Assembly (NCBI GenBank): GCA_035771175.1 | Contig: CM069611.1 | Coordinates: forward strand, 13,732,366 to 13,796,365 | DNA from: Paratinospora sagittata | Lineage: Eukaryota; Streptophyta; Magnoliopsida; Ranunculales; Menispermaceae | DNA length: 64,000 nucleotides | Direction of reading: 5' to 3' | Shown here: piece by piece, positions 49,826 through 60,820 of the stretch | How the letters are laid out: each line of letters opens with the position of its first letter | How positions within the stretch are numbered: position 1 is the stretch's first letter | Notes under the pieces: generated by a model | Told to the model about the DNA's origin: nothing | Database searches by the model: none | Seen by the model: the letters and a program-made list of their open reading frames with translations, nothing else | Made by a program: the position numbers and the translations under genes

Positions 49826-51285
49826 TGTAATACCCTGTATTTCACAAAAAAAAAAATTACTATTTCGGCAACGCCCGAACGTTCAGGCGCATGCCAGAAC
49901 GTTCAGGCGCATGACAGAACGTTCAGGCGCAATGCATGCCCGAACGTTCAGGCGCATGCCAGAACGTTCAGGCGCATGACAGAACGTTCAGGCGCAAAAA
50001 TCTCTATATAAGAAACCTCCTCATTTCTCATTCCTCACACCAAATCACCTTATCTTGTGAATTTCTTCTCCTTTCCCCGCATTCTAAGTTTTTGAGACTC
50101 TCGGTGCGGTGCAACAAAGTTCTGTCGGAGGAAAGCGCCAGATCTGAAAGTGGTGCAACGAAGTTCTGTCTGGAGGAAAGCGCCAGATCTGAAAGAAGAA
50201 GTTTTTATCTGAAGGTGGGGAACGAAACATAGGTTTGCGTGTTTCATAACTTTTATTAAAGTTTACATTCAATTATTATTATGTTTACTATTTATTTACA
50301 CTACATTATGTCATATACTGTTTATACTGCCGCACTTATGCCCGTATATTTGGAATTCATGTATTGCATTGTTATAATGCCGAATTTGTGGTCAATCTGA
50401 CTCTACTAGACTCGGTCTTGTCCTCAGTAACTTTAAATAGTGAACGGGAGGCAGCGGGCTGCTCTAGGCAATTAGTATTTAAGCAGACCTTGTGTCTCAC
50501 CTCTTAACTGGGGACTGATCTAGTTGGTCTTATTGAAAGCTATCAGCTTATACAGTAATACTGAATGTCCTAATCTTGCACGCCGTGATACCAACCCTGA
50601 TGAGGATCACCAGACGTTGCCAAAATCAGTCTAAATGACAAGAAAAGACTAGACCAGTTCATGCATTGGCATCATACATATCACCACCTAGGGACGTATA
50701 TGGTTTATGACTCATAGAATAGTTAGGAGCATTGCTCGCTATTCATTACATTTCTCTGGAGATGGACGTACATGAGAACCCGGCTACACCCGGGGAGGGA
50801 CATCAGTACGTGAATCCGGAGCATCGTTCCTGTATGTGAATTCAGGCGATGTACGTTCATCAAACCATTACGAGTCGGTGTCATGCATACATTCATATTG
50901 ATTGATTATGATGCTCACATGTGTATTTAAGATATTTGATATTGAAGTATGCTTTATTAATTGTTATACTCATGCACTATTTACCCACTGAGCGCGTTAA
51001 GCTCACTCCATTATTATCCAATCTTTCACAGGAAATTAGGGTGGACTGGGTGCAGGTTATGGGGCCCACATTTTATACCCTTTGTTTAATTCATTGAGGA
51101 TTTTGGGAGTATGTTCCCTTGACCATTTTATGTACAAAAGTATTCTGAATTAAATGAAATCAGATTTGTACTGTGTGTACTGTATTTCCGCTGCACACTC
51201 TGTTGTTACCATTATTATTGTTCCAAATGCGCGCCCCGTCCGTGAGTGTACCGCCGGTTTAGGCGCGCCCGGGCGGGGTGTGACA
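49826..51285 (+). repeat. 5' LTR of element C
   Basis: 1460 bp, TGTAATACCCTGTATTTCAC ... GGGGTGTGACA. U3 holds about six units of a ~19-bp minisatellite (GAACGTTCAGGCGCATGCC type, 49868-49996). The block of three units appears twice. A TATA box, TATATAA, follows at 50005-50011. The ~284-bp segment missing from element A's LTR is present (about 50380-50663). Confidence 0.92.
50005..50011 (+). promoter_or_regulatory. TATA box of element C 5' LTR
   Basis: CTCTATATAAGAAACC with the TATATAA core lies nine bases after the U3 minisatellite ends. The matching box in the 3' LTR is at 59529-59535, and minus-strand equivalents occur in A (8855-8863) and B (32986-32994). It is the likely Pol II core promoter. 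Confidence 0.7.
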
Positions 51286-51290
51286 TTTAA

Positions 51291-51301
51291 TGGTATCAGA
51301 G
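51291..51301 (+). other. Primer-binding site, element C
   Basis: TGGTATCAGAG, complementary to initiator Met-tRNA, five bases after the LTR end. The twelfth base differs from the usual C. Confidence 0.85.
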
Positions 51302-51354
51302 AGTACGGTCCACGGCCCGCCCAAGTCCACCTAATTAGGAGAAGAAAAATTTCA

Positions 51355-51582
51355 CTAGATATATATATATATCTTTAGAACTATATATATATGAATTATA
51401 TATAGTTAAGATTTGTATTAAATATATATCTAGAAAACTATATGATTTTTATATAGTTTGATTTAAATATACATATAGTCATGATTTATTAGACACTATA
51501 TGTGTAGTTATGATTGAATATATATATCTATATACCTTAGTGTATATGAGGTATGTATAAAAAATAAATAAAATTTGAAATA

Positions 51583-51616
<34 letters not shown>

Positions 51617-51830
51617 TTTTTTGAAAAGTTTTATTTGATATATCTAGATCTATATATATATGAATTATATATATAGTTAAGATTTGGATTAAAAACAACT
51701 ATATATGATTTTTATATAGTTTAATTTCAAATATATATATATATATATAGTTGATTTTTGGAAACTATATATATAGTTATGATTAAATATGTCTATACAT
51801 TCATATGTGAATACGACATATATACATCAA
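51355..51830 (+). repeat. AT-rich leader repeats, element C
   Basis: TA-rich leader with about two diverged tandem units and a run of more than 20 T near 51600-51622. Same position as in A and B but shorter. No ORF. Confidence 0.7.
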
Positions 51831-51973
51831 ATCACTAATGAAGAAATTTTCATGATGGCATAAACATCAAAAGAAAACTCGAAAATAATGTCTAGCAGAC
51901 AAGGCATAAATCTGAAAAATGTTAGGAATATATTTTGTGTTTTTCACAAATTTATTTTCCTTTCTGCCAAAGA

Positions 51974-53528
51974 ATGGCCTCAAGGGAAGGAACAACTTCC
52001 ACTAGCAGGGAACCAACTTCCACTAGACTCAAGGAATTGTCCAAAAGGGAGGATATTACTATGCGGAGCATCGACAATAGAGATCTCCGCCTCCGCCAAA
52101 CCCTTCACGACAAACTCACAACATTGGATTGGTTATATATAACCAAAGTCGAGGGACAAGTCTATTACAACTTGGTGAGATCCTTCTATGAAGCCATGAA
52201 TTACGTAGGACTTCCAGAAAAGGGAATCAGCCCTGTATTGGAGACAACAATTATGGGGATAAAAATTCCTATCAACGTCGAACTTATTGCTCGACTTTTA
52301 GAGATTCCGATTGAGGAGAGGATTATCGATCCACATGAACCCCAGACAGTTGCAGAGATCGCAGAATCTAATGAACAATTGTTTAATTCCCTCGCCAAAG
52401 AGCCATACACTCAATCAACATACACCAACCTCCCAAACAATCATCTTAAGCCATCTCTTGCCGGCCTCGGAAAGATTGTATACTGCAACATCTTGCCAGA
52501 AAGGGGGACTAGAGGCACTTATGTTATACTGCATAGAGAAGAAAATTACGGTTTCCCTACCTCACATTATTATCCAACAAATGTTGAGGGTGATACAACA
52601 CCCTTTAAGAAAAGAATTCCTCGGCTATGGAGTCTTGATTATGAGGATACTATACGAGGCAAACGTCGCCACTTTCGATGGAACGTCAAAGCTCATCACT
52701 GAACCAGTTACAGCATCCTCTATCTTCAAGACATATGGCACAAGTCGAGGGGTAACTGATGAAGAGGTATTCGGCACGACAATAAGAAATGCCGAAAGAA
52801 TGAGAGACAAGCATGGGCATTGCCTTCGCAAAAGTCGACGCAAGATGCCCGTCCAAGAAGGACCAAATAATGATTCACATCCAAATCCTACATCAGACCC
52901 AGCCCCGAATAGTGATCCAACCGATCGACCATTCACTGACGAAGAGTTATATGCCACACTAAATCAACCTACACAAAGTCATGATAGACAAGGTACGCAA
53001 GCAAATTCACCAACGTGGAACGTGCCCACTCCAGGCACCACTTCGTACCAAAGATTTCCAACTCCTACGGTACAGTATCAGCCAGTTCCACAAGTTGCTG
53101 TAAACCAACAACATCAATATTGGGCGTCACCAAATCTTGGAGGACAAAACATCCCGATAAGCCCATTGTTTCAAACTTTTTCACCACAAACAAATCCAAA
53201 TATCCATGGGGTTCCAGTTAGGGGATTCCCGCACAATCAAAACAACTACCTTTCACCTATGAACCAATACTTTCCCCCAATGTCTATGGCCTACCCTTCT
53301 CCTACGGGACAAACGACCCATCAACCACCAATGGGACAACCGACTAACCTACTTGAACGGTTAGATGAAATGGCATCCAATATTGCTACACTGAGAGAGA
53401 GCCACAATAATATATTAACCCAGTTGCAAAACTCCGACGCAGAGCGTGCACACTCTCAACCTTTCGTTAGTAGTCGTTCTGTACGTAGCAGTAGATCTCG
53501 AAGGAGTAGTAGTAGGCAAGAAAGTTAA
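51974..53528 (+). pseudogene. ORF1 of element C, plant transposon-protein-like
   Basis: Starts MASREGTTSTSREP at 51974. The first part is open to about 52518, where 20 bp present in A and B (between GAGGCAC and TTATGTT) are missing. The frame shifts there and the rest continues in the frame read from about 52519 to 53528. Conserved blocks: FYEAMNYVGL, IPINVELIARLLEIPIEER, KIVYCNILPERGTRG, FLGYGVLIMRILYEANV and EEVFGTTIRNAERMRD. Then come a P/Q/N-rich region, a short coiled coil (LLERLDEMASNIATL) and an SR-rich tail (SSRSRRSSSRQES). Resemblance to the 'putative plant transposon protein' domain is by pattern only. The product may bind nucleic acid through its basic tail; that is inference. Confidence 0.7.
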
Positions 53529-54317
53529 AATTAATTCCTGGCATTGTAAACTTTTCTTTGATATATATGAATGAAATTGTTTTGTTTAAAGACTATCTTT
53601 GGTGGGCCGACTTACAACCATTCTTTCTTTTGTATCACTAACTTTGGAGTGGTATGGAAAACAACAAAATTGGAGGATACTGAATAAAATGTGGAAGTAA
53701 GAAAATCCATGACCTTGTGTGAAAAGAAACATTTGGAGAAAGTTGCATTACTAATATTATCACTAAGTTTACACCGTATGGGACGAGTAAATTTGGACGA
53801 TACTATTAGTGAACTTCTATTCAGCCAATGTTTTTAGAGACCGTGTTCATACAACTTAACTTGGTTGACACCCTTATTACTAAATTCATGTGGTATGGGA
53901 CACATGAACTTGGATAATAATCGAAAAGACTAAGAGTAAGCGTCTGAATACATAAGATTATGATAGAACGTTAGATTAGGATATTTACCGAGGCAAATCT
54001 TAGAATTCTTATGACTCGTATGGATTTTCAATGCAATATATATGTATGTTCACAAACAACCAGAACCAAATCATTTTAAATACTTGCAAAGTTTTCTACT
54101 TATTATATACACATTCTAACCTTGTTTTTACACCATAGCCAAACATACGAGATATATAAGATTCTTTGATTCCTCAACAAAAACCTTACACTATACTTAG
54201 AAAAATAGGTGATTTTACGATTGTAGTACTCTTGAAATTGTTGCTGAGCATACTATCACCTTATACTTGGCTACAATTTCTTAATCTTGGTTTTATTTTT
54301 TCCTTGCCAGTGAGAAA
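53529..54317 (+). other. Conserved spacer between ORF1 and gag (element C)
   Basis: 789 bp without ORF. Three imperfect repeats begin near 53630, 53757 and 53874 (ATCACTAA ... TATGGGAC ... TTGGA.GATACT). The end reads TTTTATTTTTTCCTTGCCAG (54291-54310), then TGAGAAAATG with the gag start at 54318. A CTTAAT branch-like motif lies about 25 bases upstream of the AG. It looks like a plant 3' splice site and is kept in A and B. Confidence 0.6.
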
Positions 54318-55670
54318 ATGCAAACCAGGAAGAGAGGAAGGCCACGTACTGTTCGTCCCGCAGTGGAGGCACCTCCTAAGATTCAGGAACCGACGCCTCC
54401 GACAACAGCACAGGCCACACCCAACACTGCCACTACATCTGGGCAGGCAATACCACCCCCACCCCCACCCTTTACTATGCCTTCGAGCATGGAAACCTTT
54501 TTCGCCAGATTTATTGAAGCAATCAAAGTCACTGTTCAAACGGCCGTTTGTGAGACCGCGACCAGTCAGGTTACCACGGTTCAAGCACCTGTAAAGTTTG
54601 GATCGAAAGCTCAAACCGATCAGATTACTAAATACAAGCGGCTACAACCTCTTACTTTCGCTGGCACCATTGAGGCTGATGAGGTGCAAAAGTGGCTGGA
54701 TGAGTCAAAGAAGGCTCTTGATGCAATGGGAGTCGATGAGACTCGCAAAATTCCACTAGCAACCTACCAACTTGTTGGTGCCGCAAACACATGGTGGATC
54801 ACAGTGAAAGAAGACCCAAGGGTCAATATAGCAGATATGACTTGGGAACAGTTTGAGTCAATGTTTATTGATGAGTATTTTCCCAGCGCGGTGACAAAGC
54901 AGAAGTGCCAGGAATTTGCTAAGTTATATCAGGGCACAATGACCGTCAGAGAATATGCTGGAAAATTCAAAGAATTATCAGTCTACTCTCTCTCCACCAT
55001 CTCAACGGAGCGAGATAAGACTGAAAAATTTTATAATGGTCTTCGCCATGATATTCGACACGCCTTGTCGATCTTGGATCTCAAGATTTACAAGGAGGTT
55101 GTTGACAGGGCCATCAACTTTGAACAGGAGACTATCTTACGGGACCAGCGAATGAATAAGGGCAAACGGCCTGCAACGTTTTCCCAACAAGGCTTGCAAC
55201 AGGGCAACAAGAAGAAGCCCTACTACAATCCAAACCCAGCCCTCCCAGCCCCGATTTCGCAGAATGAGGCCACACCACCTGCGGCTGAACCTTCTAACCC
55301 TTACCATCAGGGTTTTCGAAATCATGGCCGTGGAGGTCGTTATGGAAGAGGTAGCCGTAGAAACGAAAATGGCAGAGGTGGTGGTCAACACCACAATCAG
55401 CTAGGCCAGCAGAATAATCAGAATGGCTAGCCAAACAATCAGCAGTACAAGCCGACTTGTTTCAACTGCGGCCAGAAGGGCCACGTAAGATATGCCTGTC
55501 CGCACCTTCAGCAACCTATTCCCGTTGTTCCGATCCAACAAGCACCACCTGCTGCTAATGCCCAACCCAGGCAGAACCAACAGAACCAGGGTCAACGAAA
55601 TTAGGGCAGAGCATATCCCATCGCTCACCAACCCCTCCCAGACAATAATGTAGTTGAAGGTACCTTTCCT
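54318..55670 (+). pseudogene. gag of element C
   Basis: Capsid polyprotein start, MQTRKRGRPRTVRP, with AT-hook-like basic end, proline tract, gag core (WWITVKEDPRV, FESMFIDEYFP, TMTVREYAGKF, FYNGLRHDIRHAL), a GRGGRYGRG tail and a CCHC knuckle CFNCGQKGHVRYAC (55458-55499). A TAG at 55428-55430 cuts the first 370 codons from the knuckle. A second TAG at 55602-55604 lies before protease, at a site where element B has CAG. Element B has a TAG nearby where C has CAG, so the ancestral frame was open from gag to pol. Confidence 0.9.
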
Positions 55671-57700
55671 TTGTTCAATACAATGGTGCATGTTTTGTTT
55701 GATTCAGGTGCTACGCATTCTTTTATATCATCAGCATTGGTAAGACATTTAGGCCTGCATCCTGAACCCACAAACATCACACTTCATGTCACATCACCGT
55801 TTGGATCTGGTGCTGACGTCAACTTGCAGTGTTCTCGATGTGAGTTTTGAATGTCAGAACACATAATATATGCCGATCTTTTGTGATGGATTTTGAAGAC
55901 TTCGACATCATCCTCGGCATGGACTGGCTAACACCACTGAATACAAATATCGAATGTATGAAGAAGCAAGTTCAGTTAACCTTGCCTACAGGAGAGTTGG
56001 TCAAGCTTCAGGGAACGAGGCAATGGATACACAAATCAACAGTTGCCCTTCTCAAGGCACAACTTCGAGCTCTATCCCTTGGCAATGAAACCAACTCACC
56101 AGCACTATACCCTCTCGAAGTACATGATGTTCCAGTCATATCTGAATTCCCAACAGTTTTTCTTAATGACCTTCCTGGTCTACCTCCAGTTAGGGAATTC
56201 GATTTTGAGATCAACCTCATACCTGGGACAGGGCCTATCTCAATTCCATCATACAGAATGTCAAATGTCGAACTGGTCGAATTAGACAAACAACTTAAGG
56301 AATTAGAGAATAATGGCTTCATCCGAAAGAGTTCATCACCCTGGGGCACTCCAGTTCTATTTGTTCGCAAAAAGGATGGTTCGTTACGACTTTACATAGA
56401 TTATCGCAAGTTGAATAACGTCACCATCAAGAACAGATATCCATTACCCAGGATCGATGACTTGTTCGACCAACTTAGAGATGCCAAATTTTTCTCTAAG
56501 ATTGATTTACGTTCCGGTTATCACCAACTCCGGATCCGAGAGTCGGACATCACCAAGACGGCGTTCAGAACTCGGTACGGTCATTACGAGTTCTTAGTTA
56601 TGTCATTCGGTCTAACAAATGCACCTGCTGCATTCATGGATTTGATGAATCGCATATTCAGGTTATACTTAGACCGATTTGTGGTGGTTTTTGTGGACGA
56701 CATCTTGATATATTCCTCAACCGAGGAAGACCATAAAAAACATTTGAAGATAGTCCTCCAGACCTTGAGAAGCCACCAACTATATGCAAAGTTGAGTAAG
56801 TGCGAATTTTGGGCAAAAAGAGTTCAATTCCTCCGCCATGTGGTTTCAGGCAATGGCATTGAGGTAGATCCTTCTAAGGTTGAAGCAGTTTTAAACTGGA
56901 AGCAGCCTACCACTGTTACTCAGATTATGAGTTTTCTTGGTTTGGCTGGCTATTATAGACGCTTCATCAAGGACTTCTCAACGATTGCTGAACCTATGAC
57001 CAAGCTCACTCGAAAAGACGTGCGATTTATTTGGAATCCCGCCTGTGAAGCATCATTTCAGGAATTGAAGAAACGCCTCACGACAGCACCTGTACTTATC
57101 ACTCCAAGAAATGCAATTGGATTTTCATTATACACCGACGCCTCTCTCCAAGGCTTAGGTGTCGTGCTAATGCAAGAAGGCCAAGTGGTTGCATATGCAT
57201 CCAGACAACTGAAGATTCATGAGGGTAATTACCCAACGCATGACTTGGAACTTGCAGCTGTCGTATTTGTACTGAAGTTATGGCGTCATTACCTAAACGG
57301 TGAACGGTTTGAGGTCTTCTCGGATCACAAGAGTCTTAAGTACATATACACTCAGAGAGACCTAAACCTCCGCCAAAGACGATGGTTGGAATTCTTGAAA
57401 GATTATGACTTTCAACTCCAGTACCATCCCAGAAAGGCTAATGTTGTGGCCGATGCCCTGAGTAGAAAATCTTATGTTGCTTGCACTCTTAACTACGAAA
57501 TGGGAAAGTTGGCTACAGAGTTGGAGAGCTTTAACCTATAGCTGAACATAGAAATACCAAGACCACGACTCTCTCAATTATCAGTCAACTTTGAGCTCGT
57601 TCGAAAGATTTCAGTCGCTCAAGCCAATGACCCTATGTTAATGGAGAAACGAGACCTTCTACTCAGCGGCCAGGACCTTCCTCATTGGTCGGTCTCTGGA
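55671..57700 (+). pseudogene. Protease, RT and RNase H of element C
   Basis: Protease motif LFDSGATHSFIS at about 55695-55730 in the gag frame. A TGA follows at 55848-55850, and a one-base deletion near 55882 shifts the frame. The next 550 codons (55886-57541) are open: RT with [23 protein letters not shown], the FVDD box near 56690 and [15 protein letters not shown]; RNase H with [21 protein letters not shown] and ADALSR, so the acidic catalytic residues are all present. A CAG-to-TAG change stops it at 57539-57541, and another frameshift comes near 57725. This is the longest open pol segment in the window. Confidence 0.92.
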
Positions 57701-59025
57701 GACGGCACAGTTTTCTATAAAAAAACGTCTCTGCCTACCGAACGATCCTGAGGTTCGTAAAGAAGTGCTTACTGAGATGCACTATTCGAGGTACGCTATG
57801 CATCTTGGGGGTGACAAGATGTACAAGGATGTCAAGCGACAATTCTGGTTTTCTGGAATGAAGAAGGAAATTGCAGACTTTGTTGCTCGATGTCTCGTTT
57901 GCCAGAAAGTCAAGGCAAAACGAAGACTTCCCTCTGGACTTCTCCAGCCGTTATCTATTGGAGAATGGAAATGGGAGAACATCGCAATGGATTTTGTCAC
58001 TGCCTTACCTCGAAACAATAAAGGGCAAGATGTTATCTGGGTTATCATTGACAGACTTACAAAGTTTGCCAATAAAGTTCACGGATAATCCCGCCAAACT
58101 TGCAGAACTATATGAAAGAGAGATCGTATGCCTTCATGGCATACCACTCACGATCGTCTCTGATCGAGACCCTCGATTCACATCCAACTTTTGGAAAAGC
58201 TTCCAGAATAGAATGGGTTCTAAGATCACTATGAGCACAGCCTTCCACCCTCAGACTAATGGGCAGTCAGAGCGGCTTATCCAAATCTTAGAAGACATGT
58301 TATGATGCTGCATTTTGGACTTTAATGACAGATGGGCAAAGTATTTGCATCTAGCTGAGTTTGCATACAACAACAGCTACCAAACTAGTATCGACATGGC
58401 ACCATACGAGACTCTCTATGGTCGGCCTTGCAGATTTCCGGTATGCTGGTTAGATATGGTAGATCGACCGCAGTTAGGCCCTGAACTAGTTCAAGAGACT
58501 TCTGAGAAGATCACACTAGTAAAGGAATGACTTCGCGTTGCACAAAGTCGACAGAAGAGCTATGCTGACAAGCGGAGACAACCTCTAGAATTTGATAAGG
58601 GGGACTTTGTTTTTCTGAAAGTCCAGCCCACAAGAGGTGTCAAACGCTTTGGAATCAAAGGCAAGCTCTCCCCGCGTTATATCAGTTCATTTCAGATTAT
58701 TGAACGTATTGGCAAACTTGCTTATCGTCTGTCCCTTCCACCGTCAATGCCTAAGGTTCATGACGTTTTTCACGTATCTATGCTTCGCAAGTATCGTCCT
58801 GATCCTTCGCATATCATCCCTTTAGTTGAAGTTCGGGTTGAGGAAGGAAATACGTATCAGGGGAAAGCAATCCAGATTTTAGATAGAAAAACTCAAGAAC
58901 TACGACGACGTAGCATACCACTTGTGAAAGTGCTCTGGGATCACCACGGCGTAGAGGAAGCAACATGGGAACTAGAAGCAACAATTAAACAGAAATACCC
59001 TGAATTGTTTTCTAGTACCAACTAA
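57701..59025 (+). pseudogene. Integrase and chromodomain of element C
   Basis: HHCC zinc finger with HYSRYAMHLGGDKMY and CLVCQ (57780-57910), core with D in AMDFVTALP, D in SDRDPRF and E in GQSERLIQ, then LYGRPCRFPVCW, a GVKRFGIKGKLSPRY (GPY/F-like) region, VFHVSMLRKY and a chromodomain tail with LWDHHGVEEATWELE ending FSSTN at 59025. An 11-bp deletion near 58068 shifts the frame between the first and second catalytic aspartates. TGA codons occur at 58303-58305 and 58528-58530. The tail resembles Tekay/Del chromoviruses, which tend to insert into heterochromatin; insertion in satellite fits. Confidence 0.88.
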
Positions 59026-59122
59026 TGATGTGATATATTGTATTCTTTTCACTTATCAATCACAGGATGAAACATTGTTTACACCTATCTTGATCCATTG
59101 TTTCACTTCAATAACTACGCCG

Positions 59123-59230
59123 ATGTCTGAAAATAATATCAATGGATATAGTGATGCACACATGCAGCGGCCTCCTTATCAACCTGTGGCTACTTCTCAA
59201 GCCGATAACCCTCATCACTACTTGACTTGA
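59123..59230 (+). pseudogene. Shortened small ORF after pol, element C
   Basis: 36 codons, MSENNINGYSDAH to HHYLT, 97 bases after the pol stop. Compared with the 133-codon copy at 33120-33521, about 290 bp are gone between two TCTCAA sequences. The frame is kept by chance or selection. The acidic and proline-rich middle is lost. Confidence 0.5.
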
Positions 59231-59245
59231 TTTCGAGGGCGAAAT

Positions 59246-59260
59246 CCCTTTAAGGGGGTA
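59246..59260 (+). other. Polypurine tract, element C
   Basis: CCCTTTAAGGGGGTA three bases before the 3' LTR start. It is the expected plus-strand primer and defines the internal region's end. Confidence 0.85.
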
Positions 59261-59263
59261 GAG

Positions 59264-60815
59264 TGTAATACCCTGTATTTCACAAAAAAAAAAATTACTA
59301 TTTGGGCAACGCCCGAACGTTCAGGCGCATGCCAGAACGTTCGGGCGCATGATAGAACGTTCAGGCGCATGCCAGGACGTTCAGGCGCATGCCAGGACGT
59401 TCAGGCGCATGTCAGGACGTTCAGGCGCATGACAGGACGTTCAGGCGCATGCCAGAACGCTCAGGCGTATGACAAGCGCATGCCAGAACGTTCTGGCGCA
59501 TGCCCGAACGTTCAGGCGCAAAAATCTCTATATAAGAAACCTCCTCATTTCTCATTCCTCACACCAAATCACCTTTTCTTGTGAATTTCTTCTCCTTTCC
59601 ACGCATTCTAAGTTTTTGAGACTCTCTGTCCGAGACTCTCGGTGTGGTGCAACAAAGTTCTGTCCGGAGAAAAGCGCCAGATCTGAAAGCGATACAACGA
59701 AGTTCTGTCAAGAGGAAAGCGCCAGATCTGAAAGAAGAAGTTTTTATCTGAAGGTGGGGAACGAAACATAGGTTTGCGTGTTTCATAACTTTTATTAAAG
59801 TTTACATTCAATTATTATTATGTCTACTATTCATTTACACTGCATTATGTCATGTACTGTTTATACTGCCGCACTTATGCCTGTATATTTGGAATTCATG
59901 TATTGCATTGTTATAATGTCGGATTTGTGGTCAAATCTGACTCAACTAGACTCGGTCTTGTCCTCAGTAACTTTAAATAGTGAATGGGAGGCAACGGGCT
60001 GCCCTAGGCGATTGGTATTTAAGCAGACCTTGTGGCTCACCTCTCAACTGGGGACTGATCTAGTTGGTCTTATTGAAAGTTATCAGCTTATACAGTAATA
60101 CTGAATGTCCTAGTCTTGCACATCGTGATACCAACCCTGATAAGGATCACCAGACGTTGTCAAAGTCAGTCTAAATGACAAGAAAAGACTAGACCAGTTC
60201 ATGCATTGGCATCATACATATCACCACCTAGGGACGTATATGGTTTATGACTCATAGAATAGTTAGGAGCATTGCCCGCTATTCATTACATTTCTCTGGA
60301 GAGGGGCGTACATGAGAACCCGGCTACACCCGGGGAGGGACATCAGTACGTGAATCCAGAGCATCGTTCCTGTACGTGAATTCAGGCGATGTACGTTCAT
60401 CAAACCATTACGAGACGGTGTCATGCATACATTCATATTGATTGATTATGATGCTCACATGTGTATGTAAGATATTTGATATTGAAGTATGCTTTATTAA
60501 TTGTTATACTCATGCACTATTTACCCACTGAGCGCGTTAAGCTCACTCCATTATTATCCAATCTTTCACAGGAAATTAGGGTGGACTGGGTGCAGGTTAT
60601 GGGGCCCACATTTTATACCCTTTGTTTAATTCATTGGGGATTTTGGGAGTATGTTCCCTTAACCATTTTATGTACAAAAGTATTCTGAATTAAATGAAAT
60701 CAGATTTGTACTGTGTGTACTGTATTTCCGCTGCGCACTCTGTTGTTACCATTATTATTGTTCCAAATGCGCGCCCCGTCCGTGAGTGTATCGCCGGTTT
60801 AGGCACGGTGTGACA
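59264..60815 (+). repeat. 3' LTR of element C
   Basis: 1552 bp. The U3 minisatellite (59308-59520) has about ten or eleven units against about six in the 5' LTR, which explains most of the extra length. TATA box at 59529-59535. The R/U5 part matches the 5' LTR with scattered substitutions; a GC-rich block before the end (CGCGCCCGGGCGG in the 5' LTR) is deleted. Ends GGTGTGACA at 60815. Short ORFs inside the LTR are not genes. Confidence 0.92.
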
Positions 60816-60820
60816 ATTAA
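60816..60820 (+). other. Target site duplication, right of element C
   Basis: ATTAA directly after the LTR end, followed by ATGTTCAAAC, the normal satellite continuation. Partner of ATTAG at 49821-49825. Confidence 0.75.

Larger units (their letters stand above)
49826..60815 (+). mobile_element. Element C: structurally complete Ty3/gypsy chromovirus
   Basis: 10,990 bp with two LTRs (49826-51285 and 59264-60815), primer site, leader repeats, ORF1, spacer, gag-pol, small 3' ORF, polypurine tract and a 5-bp target duplication in satellite. The LTRs are alike apart from scattered bases and different minisatellite copy number, so it is the youngest copy here. It is not autonomous: ORF1 has a 20-bp deletion, and gag-pol has at least six stop codons and several frameshifts. 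Integrase tail and chromodomain place it among plant chromoviruses, probably Tekay/Del; this lineage call is from motifs only. Confidence 0.92.

Noticed and set aside
51154..51378. ORFs inside the LTRs (51154-51378, 59820-60098, 60461-60688 and minus-strand equivalents)
   Set aside because: They lie in LTR R/U5 sequence, differ in frame between LTR copies and cross the LTR boundary or primer site.
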